From a virus: a stretch of DNA of 57,997 nucleotides. The notes beneath the pieces were generated by a model, which was not told the origin of the DNA, searched no databases, and saw only the letters and a program-made list of their open reading frames with translations. Positions 25,870 through 34,740 of the stretch are shown here, piece by piece. Where the stretch lies: the IMG/VR virus record IMGVR_UViG_3300028829_003388, positions 3,484-61,480 of that record; one strand, 5' to 3'. The number at the start of each line of letters is the position of its first letter. The stretch's first letter is position 1. A program made the position numbers and the translations under genes.

Positions 25870-28800
25870 CAAATTTTTTAATAATCAAAACATATTTGTA
25901 GAAACTGACTATGACAACATCATCGTAGTAGACCCAAACAAAGTAGTGGACAGCGACGGTAAAGTTTCAGAAAGACTTGTCAACCATGAGGAGTTAGTTA
26001 TGTATGCAAATTTAGAAGCTAAAATTATTCCCAGAAGTAAATTAGTCGTGGGAGATAATTTCAATGATACTATAGAAAATATTCGTATAGGTTCAGTAGA
26101 AACTGACAAAACTACCATGATAAATTTCATGTCACCTCAAACACAAGACACGGGAGAAGGTGAGGATAAAAGTAGTTATTTAGATACCTCATGGACCGAC
26201 AACCTTACTTTGGGTAGAACAAGAAATGGTGATGTGGATTCACAATTATTAGGTATAACTAATATAAGTATAAAAGTTAATACATCATATGCCGCTCTCG
26301 TTACGATTGAAATGGAAGACATACAAGGTAGGGTGCTTTTTGAACAAGGAGAAAACTCACCATACAGTGCGTTTTTTCAATTACCATATCCGTTATTTAC
26401 ATTAACTGTGAAAGGTTATTACGGCAAGGCGATTAGGTACGAACTCATGTTAAGAGACTTTAATGCTTTGTTTGACCCATCATCGGGTAACTATAAAATA
26501 ACTGCAAATTTTATCAGTAGAAACTACGCATTACTTTCAGACATACCTGTTGATGCTTTATTTGCATTACCACATATGTACCCAAAAACGACTAAAGTAG
26601 GTAATAATACCAACACACAAATAAGTAGTGAAACACAAGAAATAAAAACAAAACAAACAACTAGAGGGTACGACGCAATCAAAAACGCATACAGTTATTA
26701 TAAATCAAAAGGTCTTATAGATGAAGATTTCCCTGAGTTAACATTAAATCAAATGTTAATGAAATTGGAGAACTTTGAAAGGTATGTTATGGAGGCATAT
26801 GGTAAAGAAGATATGTCAGTTTTAAATGATATAGAGGAATATAATAACACAATAGAAGAATTTAGAAACGCAATTTTCGGTAGGATAACGGACAATTGGG
26901 AGACAAAATACATCTCAAGAAACCAAAATTTTGTAACAAAAATACCCAATGACCCAATAGTTTATGGTATTAAAAAAGAATTAATTTCAGGAGAAGAAGG
27001 ATTACAAAATATAAGTAACGCTATAAGTGATTTAGATTCTATTGTAAAAAAATACAATGAGATACTTAACACCAACACAACATTTGGAGAGTCTGGTGAA
27101 TGTGAAATCGGTGGGGAAAAGATTGACACGTCTATGACATCAAATATAAAAGTCTCCGATTTATTATATCAATTTAATGATGTTGACACTATAAATTATG
27201 ACGAAACCTATCAGATAAGAAACTTTAAAATACCTACAGAACAAGAACTTGCGGAATTTGAAGTAAAACTAAAGGGTGAGTTACAGGTTGATGGATATCA
27301 AGTTGATGCGGCAACACTACAAGTTGAGGACAGTAATCTTAAACAAACTTTTTTTGTATACGGTAATAAAGTAAGTGGTAATAAATTTAAAAATAATAGT
27401 TTTTTAGGTAAGTTAGAAAAACTACAAGAAAAATTTAACAGTTATAGAGATAATGTAGAAACAAAATTATCTGAGGCACTTGCAGAAAAAATAAAATCAC
27501 CTGATGTTGGATTAGGATTTAACCCAACAATAAAAAACATAATGGCCGTTATTTGTGCAAGTTCTGACGGATTCCTAAGATTAATGGACCAAGTACATGA
27601 CGAAGCTTGGGAACAAAGAAAAAACCCAGTAAGGTTAGGTGCTGTTCTTTCTCCTGAAAAATCACAAGGCTCAGAAGCCACGGGTGTAGGTGCACTACTA
27701 CAGGGTCTTGAAGCTCAGGGACAAACACAGGGTGCTGCGATTGTATATCCTTGGCCTCAGTATTATGTAAATACGATAGATGAAGATGGGAACGAACAAT
27801 TTGAAGACAAATACCCTGGTGACCCATCAGAATCGGGTAGGGTAAAATCTTATTTGGCTGACGTATGGCCCGAAGTTAGGTTTGTTGAAGAATATATAAA
27901 AGCCGCGGTGGAAACCGAAGGTGAAAAAATCAATGAGGAGTCTGAAAATACACTAAAAGATAATCCTTATATGGGTTTTAATGCGATTGAATTTCCGTAT
28001 CAAAACAGACCATACTCCGATTTAAATTTTATTCCTTTCATGTACGAAATTATTGAAAGGGTGATTCTTGGAACCAACTATACAAAGTTATATAAAAATA
28101 GTGGAAATCGGGACCAAATATTCTCAGTGGTAAGTGACTATGAATATAAAAATTTAAAAGAGTCTGCCGTAAAGTCACCCGAAATAGTTGACGCACTTAA
28201 AAACTTCTCGTTCAGTTATGAAAACTTTTTAAACTATTTAAAATCAATATCCAATAATGGTGTTGGTGTTAATTGGAATTTATTTAGAAGGGGTAATTTC
28301 GTAACACCATATATTAAGACATATTTAGAAAAAGACTTTGGAATATATAATATTTCATATCTTGACGGCGACTCATCACCTGTAGACTCCAATGTAGAAA
28401 CCACGGAGAATTTAAAAAAATATTTAAAAGCTAATTATTCCGATGATTTAACATTTGTTGATGGATACCCATTTAATAATTTACAGTGGTTAAAAAATAA
28501 TTTATCACAAGGTACTTCTATCAATACTGTTAGGGAAAGTAATGACACCACAAAAATGTTGTTCCTTAACGAAGATAAAAAAACAATTGCGTCTTTTGAT
28601 GGTAATGCTGAAAAATGGGATAGAAAACCAATTACATATTTTAATTGGATTTTGAATTATAGTAACTCACCCACACAGGAAGTTAGTGGGTTACTTTCTG
28701 CCTTAGACAGTGTGGGTAATACAAGTTATATGACTAATGAACAGGTTATTAACTATTATGACTCAAGACAACAAAAAGACTTAATATTAACAGAGTCTTT

Positions 28801-31800
28801 TATTGATTATGGTACTAAGTATGACACAACAAAAAACTTCATAACAAGAAAACAGTCAACCTCTTTACTAAATACACCATACTTCATTAACGCACTACAA
28901 AAGGGAGTTGAAAATGAAAAAAGTGGAGAAGGTAATCCGTATGTTGCCTTGGGATATCTATACTTAAACTCATTACCATTATCTACACTTAGAGAAAAAT
29001 TTAAATCATTTAATAGTAATACCCTAACTGAAGAAAATTATTTATTCGCTACACTAAACAAGTTTTCAGCAATCCATAAATTACCATATCATTTAATTCT
29101 AAAGTATGGTTCAATATGGTATAGATACAAAAAATTTAAAAATGAGGGGGTAGACATTATAGATGATGTATGGAAGGACTTTGATTACAAAAAAGCTTAC
29201 GACCCCAACGGGAGTAACACATCAAAGTCATATACTTTTAATAATTACAATGGTAGTTCGGTATCTATAAAACAATATGAGCAAATAACAGACACTGTTA
29301 CGATATCATTAGGAGATGATTTTGTAACTGGACAAGAAATATTTGACACCATAACATATCAGGTAGACAGAATAAACAACGGATTTTACCCAAAGGTTAT
29401 AAATGATGTTTATTACTATTTTACAAATATTAATTTATTTAATTCATTTACTTCTGATGAGATACAGGCCGCTCAAATAGATAAAAAATTAAAGATAGGT
29501 AGTACATCTAAAGGTTCATTTAATCAAAATGAAGGTAAGTACACTATGAATAGTTGGACACAATTCTTTGAAGTAAAAAATAATCATGACTTTAGAGAGT
29601 ATGATTCGGACAAAGTATTGATAGTCCCTTCGTTTGGTGACGTTAAATTTAACCAAGCCAAGTTTGAATGTTTTAACAATATGGGTAAAAACGTTCAAAA
29701 CACAGTAACTAACCCGTCAATTTATAACGGTAGTGTTAGGACTCTATGGTCGTCACCAAACTACGGTTATTTCTCTAATGAAATGATTGATAAACCCACA
29801 CCACTACAATATATAAAGTATGTTAATCCTGATACTGACAACAAACAAGCGTTTGACTTAGGTAATAGCACATCGTTAACCTATTCATCAATCGATGATA
29901 TATTTGGTGTATTTACAAAAGAAATGTTGGATGTGTTTGAAACACATTTCTTAAATTTCTGTGAGGTAGATAACAAGTTTAATCCTAAGTTAGTCAATAG
30001 AGGATTAACCACTTTTGAAGATTTCTTACAGAGTGATGAAGTTAAGGGTCAGTATGGAGGAAACCCCGTACCTGACGATGAAAAAGTAAGATGGAGGGCG
30101 GTATATGAAAATCAAGAAACAACATTTAATGGTATTAACATAAACAATTACTATATCAACCTTAAAAATGTTATGAAGTCCCTATTGATGGTTGACAAAC
30201 CATCACTTACTAACAACATTGATTTAGATATTAAAAACATCACTAAAACACAATCTAATACTTTTATAAAATATCACATAGATTTATTAAGTAACAAAGA
30301 TATTGTATTTAAAATTGGTAATCCTGGAAAAATTAATAACAAAGTGTATGGTTCGTTTACTACACTAACCAATCAAATAATAGAAGACGCATATACCTTT
30401 GAACCCTATGTTGAGGGGACTCTACCCACAGATGGAGGTACTATTACTTTAGGACAAAGTAAGGGTAACCATCCCGAAGCGTGGTCCGCAATGTATCAAT
30501 ATGTCGGAGATTTTAACGAAAACGGATTTAAATATAGTAATAACGGCTCTTATGTGACCGACTTTTTTGTTGATATGAACATTGAATTTACTCAAGAAAA
30601 TGTGATTTTATTGGCTCCCATGATAAAAATCTATGCGGGTAAAAAAGGTACAGAGTCGGCATACAACAAAAACGAGTTCATATCCGATATAGACGATTTC
30701 ATGTCTCTACAAGAAAAATTCCAAAGAGATGTATTAAACCAAATGTTTATAAAGTTAAACAAAGATTTACCTGATGTTGCAACTACTGACGATAGTGTAA
30801 GAATATCAAAAATAGACGGAAATATTGCAAAATTAGAAATTTGGAAAAGTTTCCAAGCATTAAACGACAAATGGATATCGGGACAAGACTTTAAAAACAG
30901 AACCATATTTGAAGACTTTTTATTTTTAGATAGAGCAAATAGACCAGTAGGGGATAAGGTTGTTGTTGATATATCAGAACTTGAAGGGTTTATTAGGGGT
31001 AAGAATAAAAAGATGTCAGTTTTCGGACTATTAGGTTTAATATATGAGGAAAATAACTTTATATTTATGCCCACCCCCGCTTATACAAACTTTTACGGTA
31101 GAGACGAGAGAGTAAAAGAAGGTATGCCGGTACCACAAGATATACCTAACGATTTATTTGGTACATTTATGGAGGTTGACACAAGAGACAGTAGACCTAG
31201 AATGTTAGGTATATATGCGGGACAACCTTCAGTAAATCTTGGTATGGGACAAAACCCTAACGTAAGAAGGGGTGACGACTCGTTTGATATCACAAACCCA
31301 TCAACATGTCCACTTAGAGAAAACCAAGAAAATAAAACAAATTATTCTGATAGTAACAGATGTGTTGGATTTCAGGTGGACTTTGGAAAAAGAAATCAGG
31401 GAATTTTTAATTCGGTGTCCATAGACATGAATCAACATAAAAATATCGGTCCGACATTCCAAGTCCTTGCTGGTTTAGGTCAACAAGCGTCGGGACAAGA
31501 GGTGGCTCAACAATCACAATCTTTATATAATTTTTATAGAACTAGAAGTTACACTTGTCAGGTACAGTCACTCGGTAATGTTATGATACAACCAACAATG
31601 TATTTTAATCTAACTAATGTACCGTTGTTTTACGGTCCTTATATGATTATGAATGTATCACATAGTATCAGTAATAGAGGATTTAACACTAACTTTAGTG
31701 GTGTTAGAATACCTAAGTTTGCACTATCACCACCCGATAAGTTGGTAATGAGTGTTAATAAAGAAATTTTAAAATCTTACGCCAAAAAGTTAAGACAAAT

Positions 31801-32482
31801 AGATACTAATTTAAAAACGGGGGGAACAACAAATACCATATCTACTTCAGATTTAGGTAAAATAAGACAAGGTTCAGTTGAGAAATGTCAGTCAATAACT
31901 TCTTATGATAATAAAGATTTCGTAGATTTAGTTAAGACTGAGGTTAGGGCACAAGAAGTTATTGATTACCTAAATAGTAAATCATTTTATAGTGACAAGG
32001 CGAAAACATTTATATATGGAGTGGCAACACTTAATAAATCATTAAGGGAGGACTGTTATAATAACAATTTAATTAACCTACCAACAACTAGATTGGTACA
32101 ACCAACGAATAGAGCGAATTATTTTAATGCACAATCTTGTATAGAAAATGGTGAATTAATAATGCCTATCGCCTCGTTTAATGATGTTACAGACTGTTTA
32201 AATTATTTACATAGTACATTTAACCCTATTGGAATATTCATGGACAGACTATATGATTATATTGAGGACGACCCATTAACCACCCCAAGCACTAACGTAA
32301 TGGCAAAAACATTGGCAGTTACTTATATGGCAAACATATATGAAATTGATTCACTTGATGGTACGACCTCTGAAGTATATAATGAAGTTAATAATAAAAT
32401 TGTTAGTGATAGTGAATATAAAAAAGAATATGAAAAATGGTTGGCGTTATTTACCTCTGTCGTAAGTAGAGGTGATATTTGA
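25859..32482 (+). CDS. Giant baseplate hub protein
   Basis: 2207 residues, the largest protein here. Near residues 130-240 a conserved-looking region (YAALVTIEMEDIQGRVLFEQ, then LPYPLFTLTVKGYYGKAIRY) resembles the first domain of T4-type hub/wedge proteins. Near 1895-1955 the sequence YTCQVQSLGNVMIQPTMYFN and GPYMIMNVSHSISNRGFNTN has the pattern of gpD/gp27-like hub domains, which form the ring that joins tube to spike. The 1600 residues between are unknown. I infer a hub protein with a very large insertion. It belongs with the OmpA-domain and LysM-like genes and precedes small unknown genes. Confidence 0.65.
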   Translation: MADNKFFNNQNIFVETDYDNIIVVDPNKVVDSDGKVSERLVNHEELVMYANLEAKIIPRSKLVVGDNFNDTIENIRIGSVETDKTTMINFMSPQTQDTGEGEDKSSYLDTSWTDNLTLGRTRNGDVDSQLLGITNISIKVNTSYAALVTIEMEDIQGRVLFEQGENSPYSAFFQLPYPLFTLTVKGYYGKAIRYELMLRDFNALFDPSSGNYKITANFISRNYALLSDIPVDALFALPHMYPKTTKVGNNTNTQISSETQEIKTKQTTRGYDAIKNAYSYYKSKGLIDEDFPELTLNQMLMKLENFERYVMEAYGKEDMSVLNDIEEYNNTIEEFRNAIFGRITDNWETKYISRNQNFVTKIPNDPIVYGIKKELISGEEGLQNISNAISDLDSIVKKYNEILNTNTTFGESGECEIGGEKIDTSMTSNIKVSDLLYQFNDVDTINYDETYQIRNFKIPTEQELAEFEVKLKGELQVDGYQVDAATLQVEDSNLKQTFFVYGNKVSGNKFKNNSFLGKLEKLQEKFNSYRDNVETKLSEALAEKIKSPDVGLGFNPTIKNIMAVICASSDGFLRLMDQVHDEAWEQRKNPVRLGAVLSPEKSQGSEATGVGALLQGLEAQGQTQGAAIVYPWPQYYVNTIDEDGNEQFEDKYPGDPSESGRVKSYLADVWPEVRFVEEYIKAAVETEGEKINEESENTLKDNPYMGFNAIEFPYQNRPYSDLNFIPFMYEIIERVILGTNYTKLYKNSGNRDQIFSVVSDYEYKNLKESAVKSPEIVDALKNFSFSYENFLNYLKSISNNGVGVNWNLFRRGNFVTPYIKTYLEKDFGIYNISYLDGDSSPVDSNVETTENLKKYLKANYSDDLTFVDGYPFNNLQWLKNNLSQGTSINTVRESNDTTKMLFLNEDKKTIASFDGNAEKWDRKPITYFNWILNYSNSPTQEVSGLLSALDSVGNTSYMTNEQVINYYDSRQQKDLILTESFIDYGTKYDTTKNFITRKQSTSLLNTPYFINALQKGVENEKSGEGNPYVALGYLYLNSLPLSTLREKFKSFNSNTLTEENYLFATLNKFSAIHKLPYHLILKYGSIWYRYKKFKNEGVDIIDDVWKDFDYKKAYDPNGSNTSKSYTFNNYNGSSVSIKQYEQITDTVTISLGDDFVTGQEIFDTITYQVDRINNGFYPKVINDVYYYFTNINLFNSFTSDEIQAAQIDKKLKIGSTSKGSFNQNEGKYTMNSWTQFFEVKNNHDFREYDSDKVLIVPSFGDVKFNQAKFECFNNMGKNVQNTVTNPSIYNGSVRTLWSSPNYGYFSNEMIDKPTPLQYIKYVNPDTDNKQAFDLGNSTSLTYSSIDDIFGVFTKEMLDVFETHFLNFCEVDNKFNPKLVNRGLTTFEDFLQSDEVKGQYGGNPVPDDEKVRWRAVYENQETTFNGININNYYINLKNVMKSLLMVDKPSLTNNIDLDIKNITKTQSNTFIKYHIDLLSNKDIVFKIGNPGKINNKVYGSFTTLTNQIIEDAYTFEPYVEGTLPTDGGTITLGQSKGNHPEAWSAMYQYVGDFNENGFKYSNNGSYVTDFFVDMNIEFTQENVILLAPMIKIYAGKKGTESAYNKNEFISDIDDFMSLQEKFQRDVLNQMFIKLNKDLPDVATTDDSVRISKIDGNIAKLEIWKSFQALNDKWISGQDFKNRTIFEDFLFLDRANRPVGDKVVVDISELEGFIRGKNKKMSVFGLLGLIYEENNFIFMPTPAYTNFYGRDERVKEGMPVPQDIPNDLFGTFMEVDTRDSRPRMLGIYAGQPSVNLGMGQNPNVRRGDDSFDITNPSTCPLRENQENKTNYSDSNRCVGFQVDFGKRNQGIFNSVSIDMNQHKNIGPTFQVLAGLGQQASGQEVAQQSQSLYNFYRTRSYTCQVQSLGNVMIQPTMYFNLTNVPLFYGPYMIMNVSHSISNRGFNTNFSGVRIPKFALSPPDKLVMSVNKEILKSYAKKLRQIDTNLKTGGTTNTISTSDLGKIRQGSVEKCQSITSYDNKDFVDLVKTEVRAQEVIDYLNSKSFYSDKAKTFIYGVATLNKSLREDCYNNNLINLPTTRLVQPTNRANYFNAQSCIENGELIMPIASFNDVTDCLNYLHSTFNPIGIFMDRLYDYIEDDPLTTPSTNVMAKTLAVTYMANIYEIDSLDGTTSEVYNEVNNKIVSDSEYKKEYEKWLALFTSVVSRGDI

Positions 32483-32501
32483 ATATTCGTAACAAACAAC
32501 A

Positions 32502-32509
32502 TATTTATA
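32502..32509 (+). promoter_or_regulatory. Late-promoter-like TATTTATA element
   Basis: CATATTTATATAAAAAAAG lies 13 bases before the ATG at 32523 in the 40-base gap after the hub gene. Confidence 0.5.
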
Positions 32510-32522
32510 TAAAAAAAGAGTC

Positions 32523-32747
32523 ATGAATATAAAAAGTTTATTAGACAATTATCTACAAAAAGATGCTAGGTTAACCGAAACAGACCGTGGTAACGGTTAT
32601 AAAGAAGTGTGTGATTTAGACACTGGAGATTGTTATACCGTTAGAATGAGAGACGGTTTAATTGAGAGGGTAGACAACACTATGAATTTAAATAAGACTC
32701 TTAGGGTTGAAACACCGACAGGTATGAAGACACTATTAAACGGTTAA
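32523..32747 (+). CDS. Small unknown protein
   Basis: 74 residues, MNIKSLLDNYLQKDARLTET to TPTGMKTLLNG. The middle (EVCDLDTGDCYTVRMRDGLI) suggests a small beta hairpin with two Cys that could pair or bind metal. A TATTTATA element precedes it and a variant lies between it and the next gene. No family recognised. Its place at the end of the baseplate block suggests a virion or assembly role, but this is weak. Confidence 0.65.
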   Translation: MNIKSLLDNYLQKDARLTETDRGNGYKEVCDLDTGDCYTVRMRDGLIERVDNTMNLNKTLRVETPTGMKTLLNG

Positions 32748-32750
32748 AAA

Positions 32751-32757
32751 TATTTAC
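32751..32757 (+). promoter_or_regulatory. Variant of the late-promoter-like element (TATTTAC)
   Basis: AAATATTTACTAAA ends 4 bases before the ATG at 32762, similar in spacing to the elements at 10160 and 41732. Confidence 0.3.
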
Positions 32758-32761
32758 TAAA

Positions 32762-33406
32762 ATGTCATTAGAAAAAAAACTATTAGAAGAAGTTAAAAGA
32801 TATAATAACATAAACCATTATATCAAAGAACAGGACGAGTTACCTCCCCTACCTGGTGAAGGAGAAGAAACTACAGATGAATTACCTGCAGCACCTGAAG
32901 GTGGAGAGGATACTGCGGTAGAAGAAGTGCCTGAACCTGTAGATATTGATACAGACCCTGAAGTTGAGGTTGTTGGTGACGAAGATACCACAGATGATTT
33001 ATCAAGTGAAGAAGGTACTGAAGAACTTGACGTTACTGAGTTAGTTACAACACAAAAAGATATCTCAGATAAGCAAGACGAGTATATGGAGGGTATGTTT
33101 AGTAAACTAGAAGACTTAACATCTAAGTTAGGTGAAATGGATACTATCCTAAGTAAAATTAATGATTTAGAACAAAAAGTTGAAAAATACAGACAAAAGT
33201 CACCTGAAGAAAAATTACAGTTAAGAAGTTTAGATAGTTACCCTTTTAATCAAAAATTAAGTGATTTCTTTGAAGATAAACAAGATGAATTTGAAAAGAC
33301 GGGTAAAAACGAATATGTTTTAACTAGTGATGAAATTGAAAACTATACAGATGGGGACATTAAAAAATCTTTTGATAGACCATTTGAAGATGAAGATAGA
33401 TTATAA
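32762..33406 (+). CDS. Acidic coiled-coil protein of unknown function
   Basis: 214 residues. Residues 25-95 are extremely acidic and Pro-rich (many E, D, P, T), likely disordered. Residues ~95-145 form a coiled coil (DKQDEYMEGMFSKLEDLTSK, LGEMDTILSKINDLEQKVEK). The C-terminus is again charged. Such architecture occurs in phage scaffold, internal or assembly proteins and in decoys of DNA-binding proteins, but I cannot choose. Its end overlaps the start of the lipoprotein gene by 17 bases. Confidence 0.65.
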   Translation: MSLEKKLLEEVKRYNNINHYIKEQDELPPLPGEGEETTDELPAAPEGGEDTAVEEVPEPVDIDTDPEVEVVGDEDTTDDLSSEEGTEELDVTELVTTQKDISDKQDEYMEGMFSKLEDLTSKLGEMDTILSKINDLEQKVEKYRQKSPEEKLQLRSLDSYPFNQKLSDFFEDKQDEFEKTGKNEYVLTSDEIENYTDGDIKKSFDRPFEDEDRL

Positions 33407-33677
33407 AAATAATATATTAACATTTATACTCACTGTTTTTCTATTTAGTGGGTGTTACATAGGACACATCCCTACTAAGGTTTATAAAACGCCGAGTAAG
33501 TATGGGTTTGAATGTATGATACCCACATATTGGGATGGGCAACACCCTGTAAGATATTGGGAAACCACAATAAAGTTAGGGGACGAATTTACGGATTTTA
33601 ACGGACTAACATGGGTTATTGAAAAACACCCAAACGAAGAAGATAAGATTATAATAAAGACTGATATCACTAAATAA
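33390..33677 (+). CDS. Putative lipoprotein
   Basis: 95 residues from the ATG at 33390. That start is chosen over one at 33327 because it gives a proper signal peptide: short charged n-region (MKIDYKNN), hydrophobic core (ILTFILTVFLFSG) and a lipobox ending FSGC with the lipidated Cys at residue 22. The mature part has a conserved-looking DGQHPVRYWETTIKLGDEF region and no enzyme motif. Phage lipoproteins made inside the host are known to block receptors or DNA entry of competing phages (T5 Llp is one). That role is a hypothesis here. It lies upstream of a terminator that ends the structural block. Confidence 0.65.
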   Translation: MKIDYKNNILTFILTVFLFSGCYIGHIPTKVYKTPSKYGFECMIPTYWDGQHPVRYWETTIKLGDEFTDFNGLTWVIEKHPNEEDKIIIKTDITK

Positions 33678-33683
33678 AAAAAA

Positions 33684-33706
33684 GGACCATAACGGTCTTT
33701 TTTTTT
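33684..33706 (+). terminator. Rho-independent terminator before the gp32-like gene
   Basis: GGACC, loop ATAAC, GGTC followed by nine or more T residues, preceded by A's that extend the pairing. It ends the baseplate/lipoprotein unit. The ATAAC loop is the same as in the polymerase leader hairpin. Confidence 0.8.
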
Positions 33707-33716
33707 GTGTTGTGAT

Positions 33717-33744
33717 TTGACTTAACGTTTTTCGTTGTTATATT
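33717..33744 (+). promoter_or_regulatory. Candidate housekeeping-type promoter for gp32
   Basis: TTGACT and TATATT lie 16 bases apart, just after a terminator and about 47 bases before the gp32 start. TTTG and a TAnnTTT-like stretch also occur, so it could serve a Bacteroidota primary sigma factor. No TATTTAT element is present, fitting expression earlier than the structural genes. Confidence 0.45.
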
Positions 33745-33790
33745 TTACTTGAATAACAGATAAAATTTTAACGAATAAAAGAAAAACAAA

Positions 33791-34651
33791 ATGGCAAATG
33801 CACTTGACGCAGTACTGGCACAGTACGAAAAAAACACAGAGTCTCGCGGTGGTGGAGACGGTATGACACAGGAGCAACGTTTGAAGAAGTACTTTACTAC
33901 GTATCTCCCTAAAGGAACAAAATCAGGACAATCACGAGTTCGTATCCTACCAACACCTGACGGTTCCTCACCTTTTAAAGAAGTATGGTTCCACGAAGTC
34001 CAAGTTGATGGTAAGTGGGTTAAACTCTATGACCCAGGTAAGAACGATGGTGAACGTTCACCTTTGACTGAGGTATATGAGGAGTTGATTTCTACAGGTA
34101 AGGAGTCGGATAAAAAACTCGCAATGCAATACCGCCCTCGTAAGTTTTACATTGTTAAGGTTGTTGACCGTGACAATGAAGAGGACGGAGTTAAGTTTTG
34201 GAGATTTAAGGATAACTACAAACAAGAAGGTATTCTTGATAAAATCATCCCTATTTGGAGAGCAAAAGGTGATGTTACAGACGCAAACGAAGGACGAGAC
34301 CTAATTGTTGAATTGTCTAAGTCTAAAACAAATTCAGGTATTGAGTACACAGTGGTTCAAACTATCATGTACGATGACCCATGTCCTTTGAGTGAAGACA
34401 CGGGCCAGATGAAAGAGTGGATGGAAGATGAGACGACATGGTCTGATGTATACGCACAACGACCTGTTGAATACTTGGAAGCTGTTGCTCGTGGTGAGAC
34501 CCCTGTATGGGACTCTGAACTTAAGAAGTTTGTATATGGGGATGGAGATGAAACCGAGACAATCGGTGGTACAACGAAGAAAGAAACGGTTACTGAAACC
34601 GCAGAAGACCCACAGTCAAAGATGAAAGTTGACGAGGACCTTCCTTTCTAA
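33791..34651 (+). CDS. 32: Single-stranded DNA-binding protein (gp32-like)
   Basis: 286 residues (T4 gp32 has 301). An N-terminal basic region (EQRLKKYFTTYLPKG) precedes an OB-fold core with SRVRILPTPDGSSPFKEVWF and FWRFKDNYK aromatic segments. T4 gp32 binds zinc with three Cys and one His; here I see only one Cys, so the zinc site is absent. The C-terminus ends KVDEDLPF, closely resembling the DDDIPF tip of bacterial SSB proteins. It coats single-stranded DNA at the fork and recruits partners. It has its own promoter-like sequence and a terminator on each side, so it is expressed alone. Arg codons are mostly CGT/CGA. Confidence 0.9.
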   Translation: MANALDAVLAQYEKNTESRGGGDGMTQEQRLKKYFTTYLPKGTKSGQSRVRILPTPDGSSPFKEVWFHEVQVDGKWVKLYDPGKNDGERSPLTEVYEELISTGKESDKKLAMQYRPRKFYIVKVVDRDNEEDGVKFWRFKDNYKQEGILDKIIPIWRAKGDVTDANEGRDLIVELSKSKTNSGIEYTVVQTIMYDDPCPLSEDTGQMKEWMEDETTWSDVYAQRPVEYLEAVARGETPVWDSELKKFVYGDGDETETIGGTTKKETVTETAEDPQSKMKVDEDLPF

Positions 34652-34665
34652 CAAACCAAAACAAC

Positions 34666-34698
34666 AGATGGGAGGGGTAAAACCCTTCCATCTTTTTC
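34666..34698 (+). terminator. Rho-independent terminator after gp32
   Basis: AGATGGGAGGG and CCCTTCCATCT pair over 11 bp (one wobble) around GTAAAA, followed by TTTTTC. Confidence 0.8.
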
Positions 34699-34699
34699 A

Positions 34700-34716
34700 T
34701 TACGAAAAGTTCGTAA
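34700..34716 (+). promoter_or_regulatory. Inverted repeat in the uvsX leader
   Basis: TTACGAA, spacer AAG, TTCGTAA is a perfect 7-bp inverted repeat 24 bases before the UvsX start. Related direct repeats (GTAACGAAAA, GTAATACGAAAA) follow up to the ATG. It could be an operator or an mRNA hairpin. Confidence 0.4.
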
Positions 34717-34740
34717 CGAAAAAAACGTAATACGAAAACA

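Noticed and set aside
33327-33389. An N-terminal extension of the lipoprotein gene from 33327.
   Set aside because: It overlaps the acidic protein by 80 bases and would bury the signal peptide; the ATG at 33390 gives a proper lipoprotein signal.
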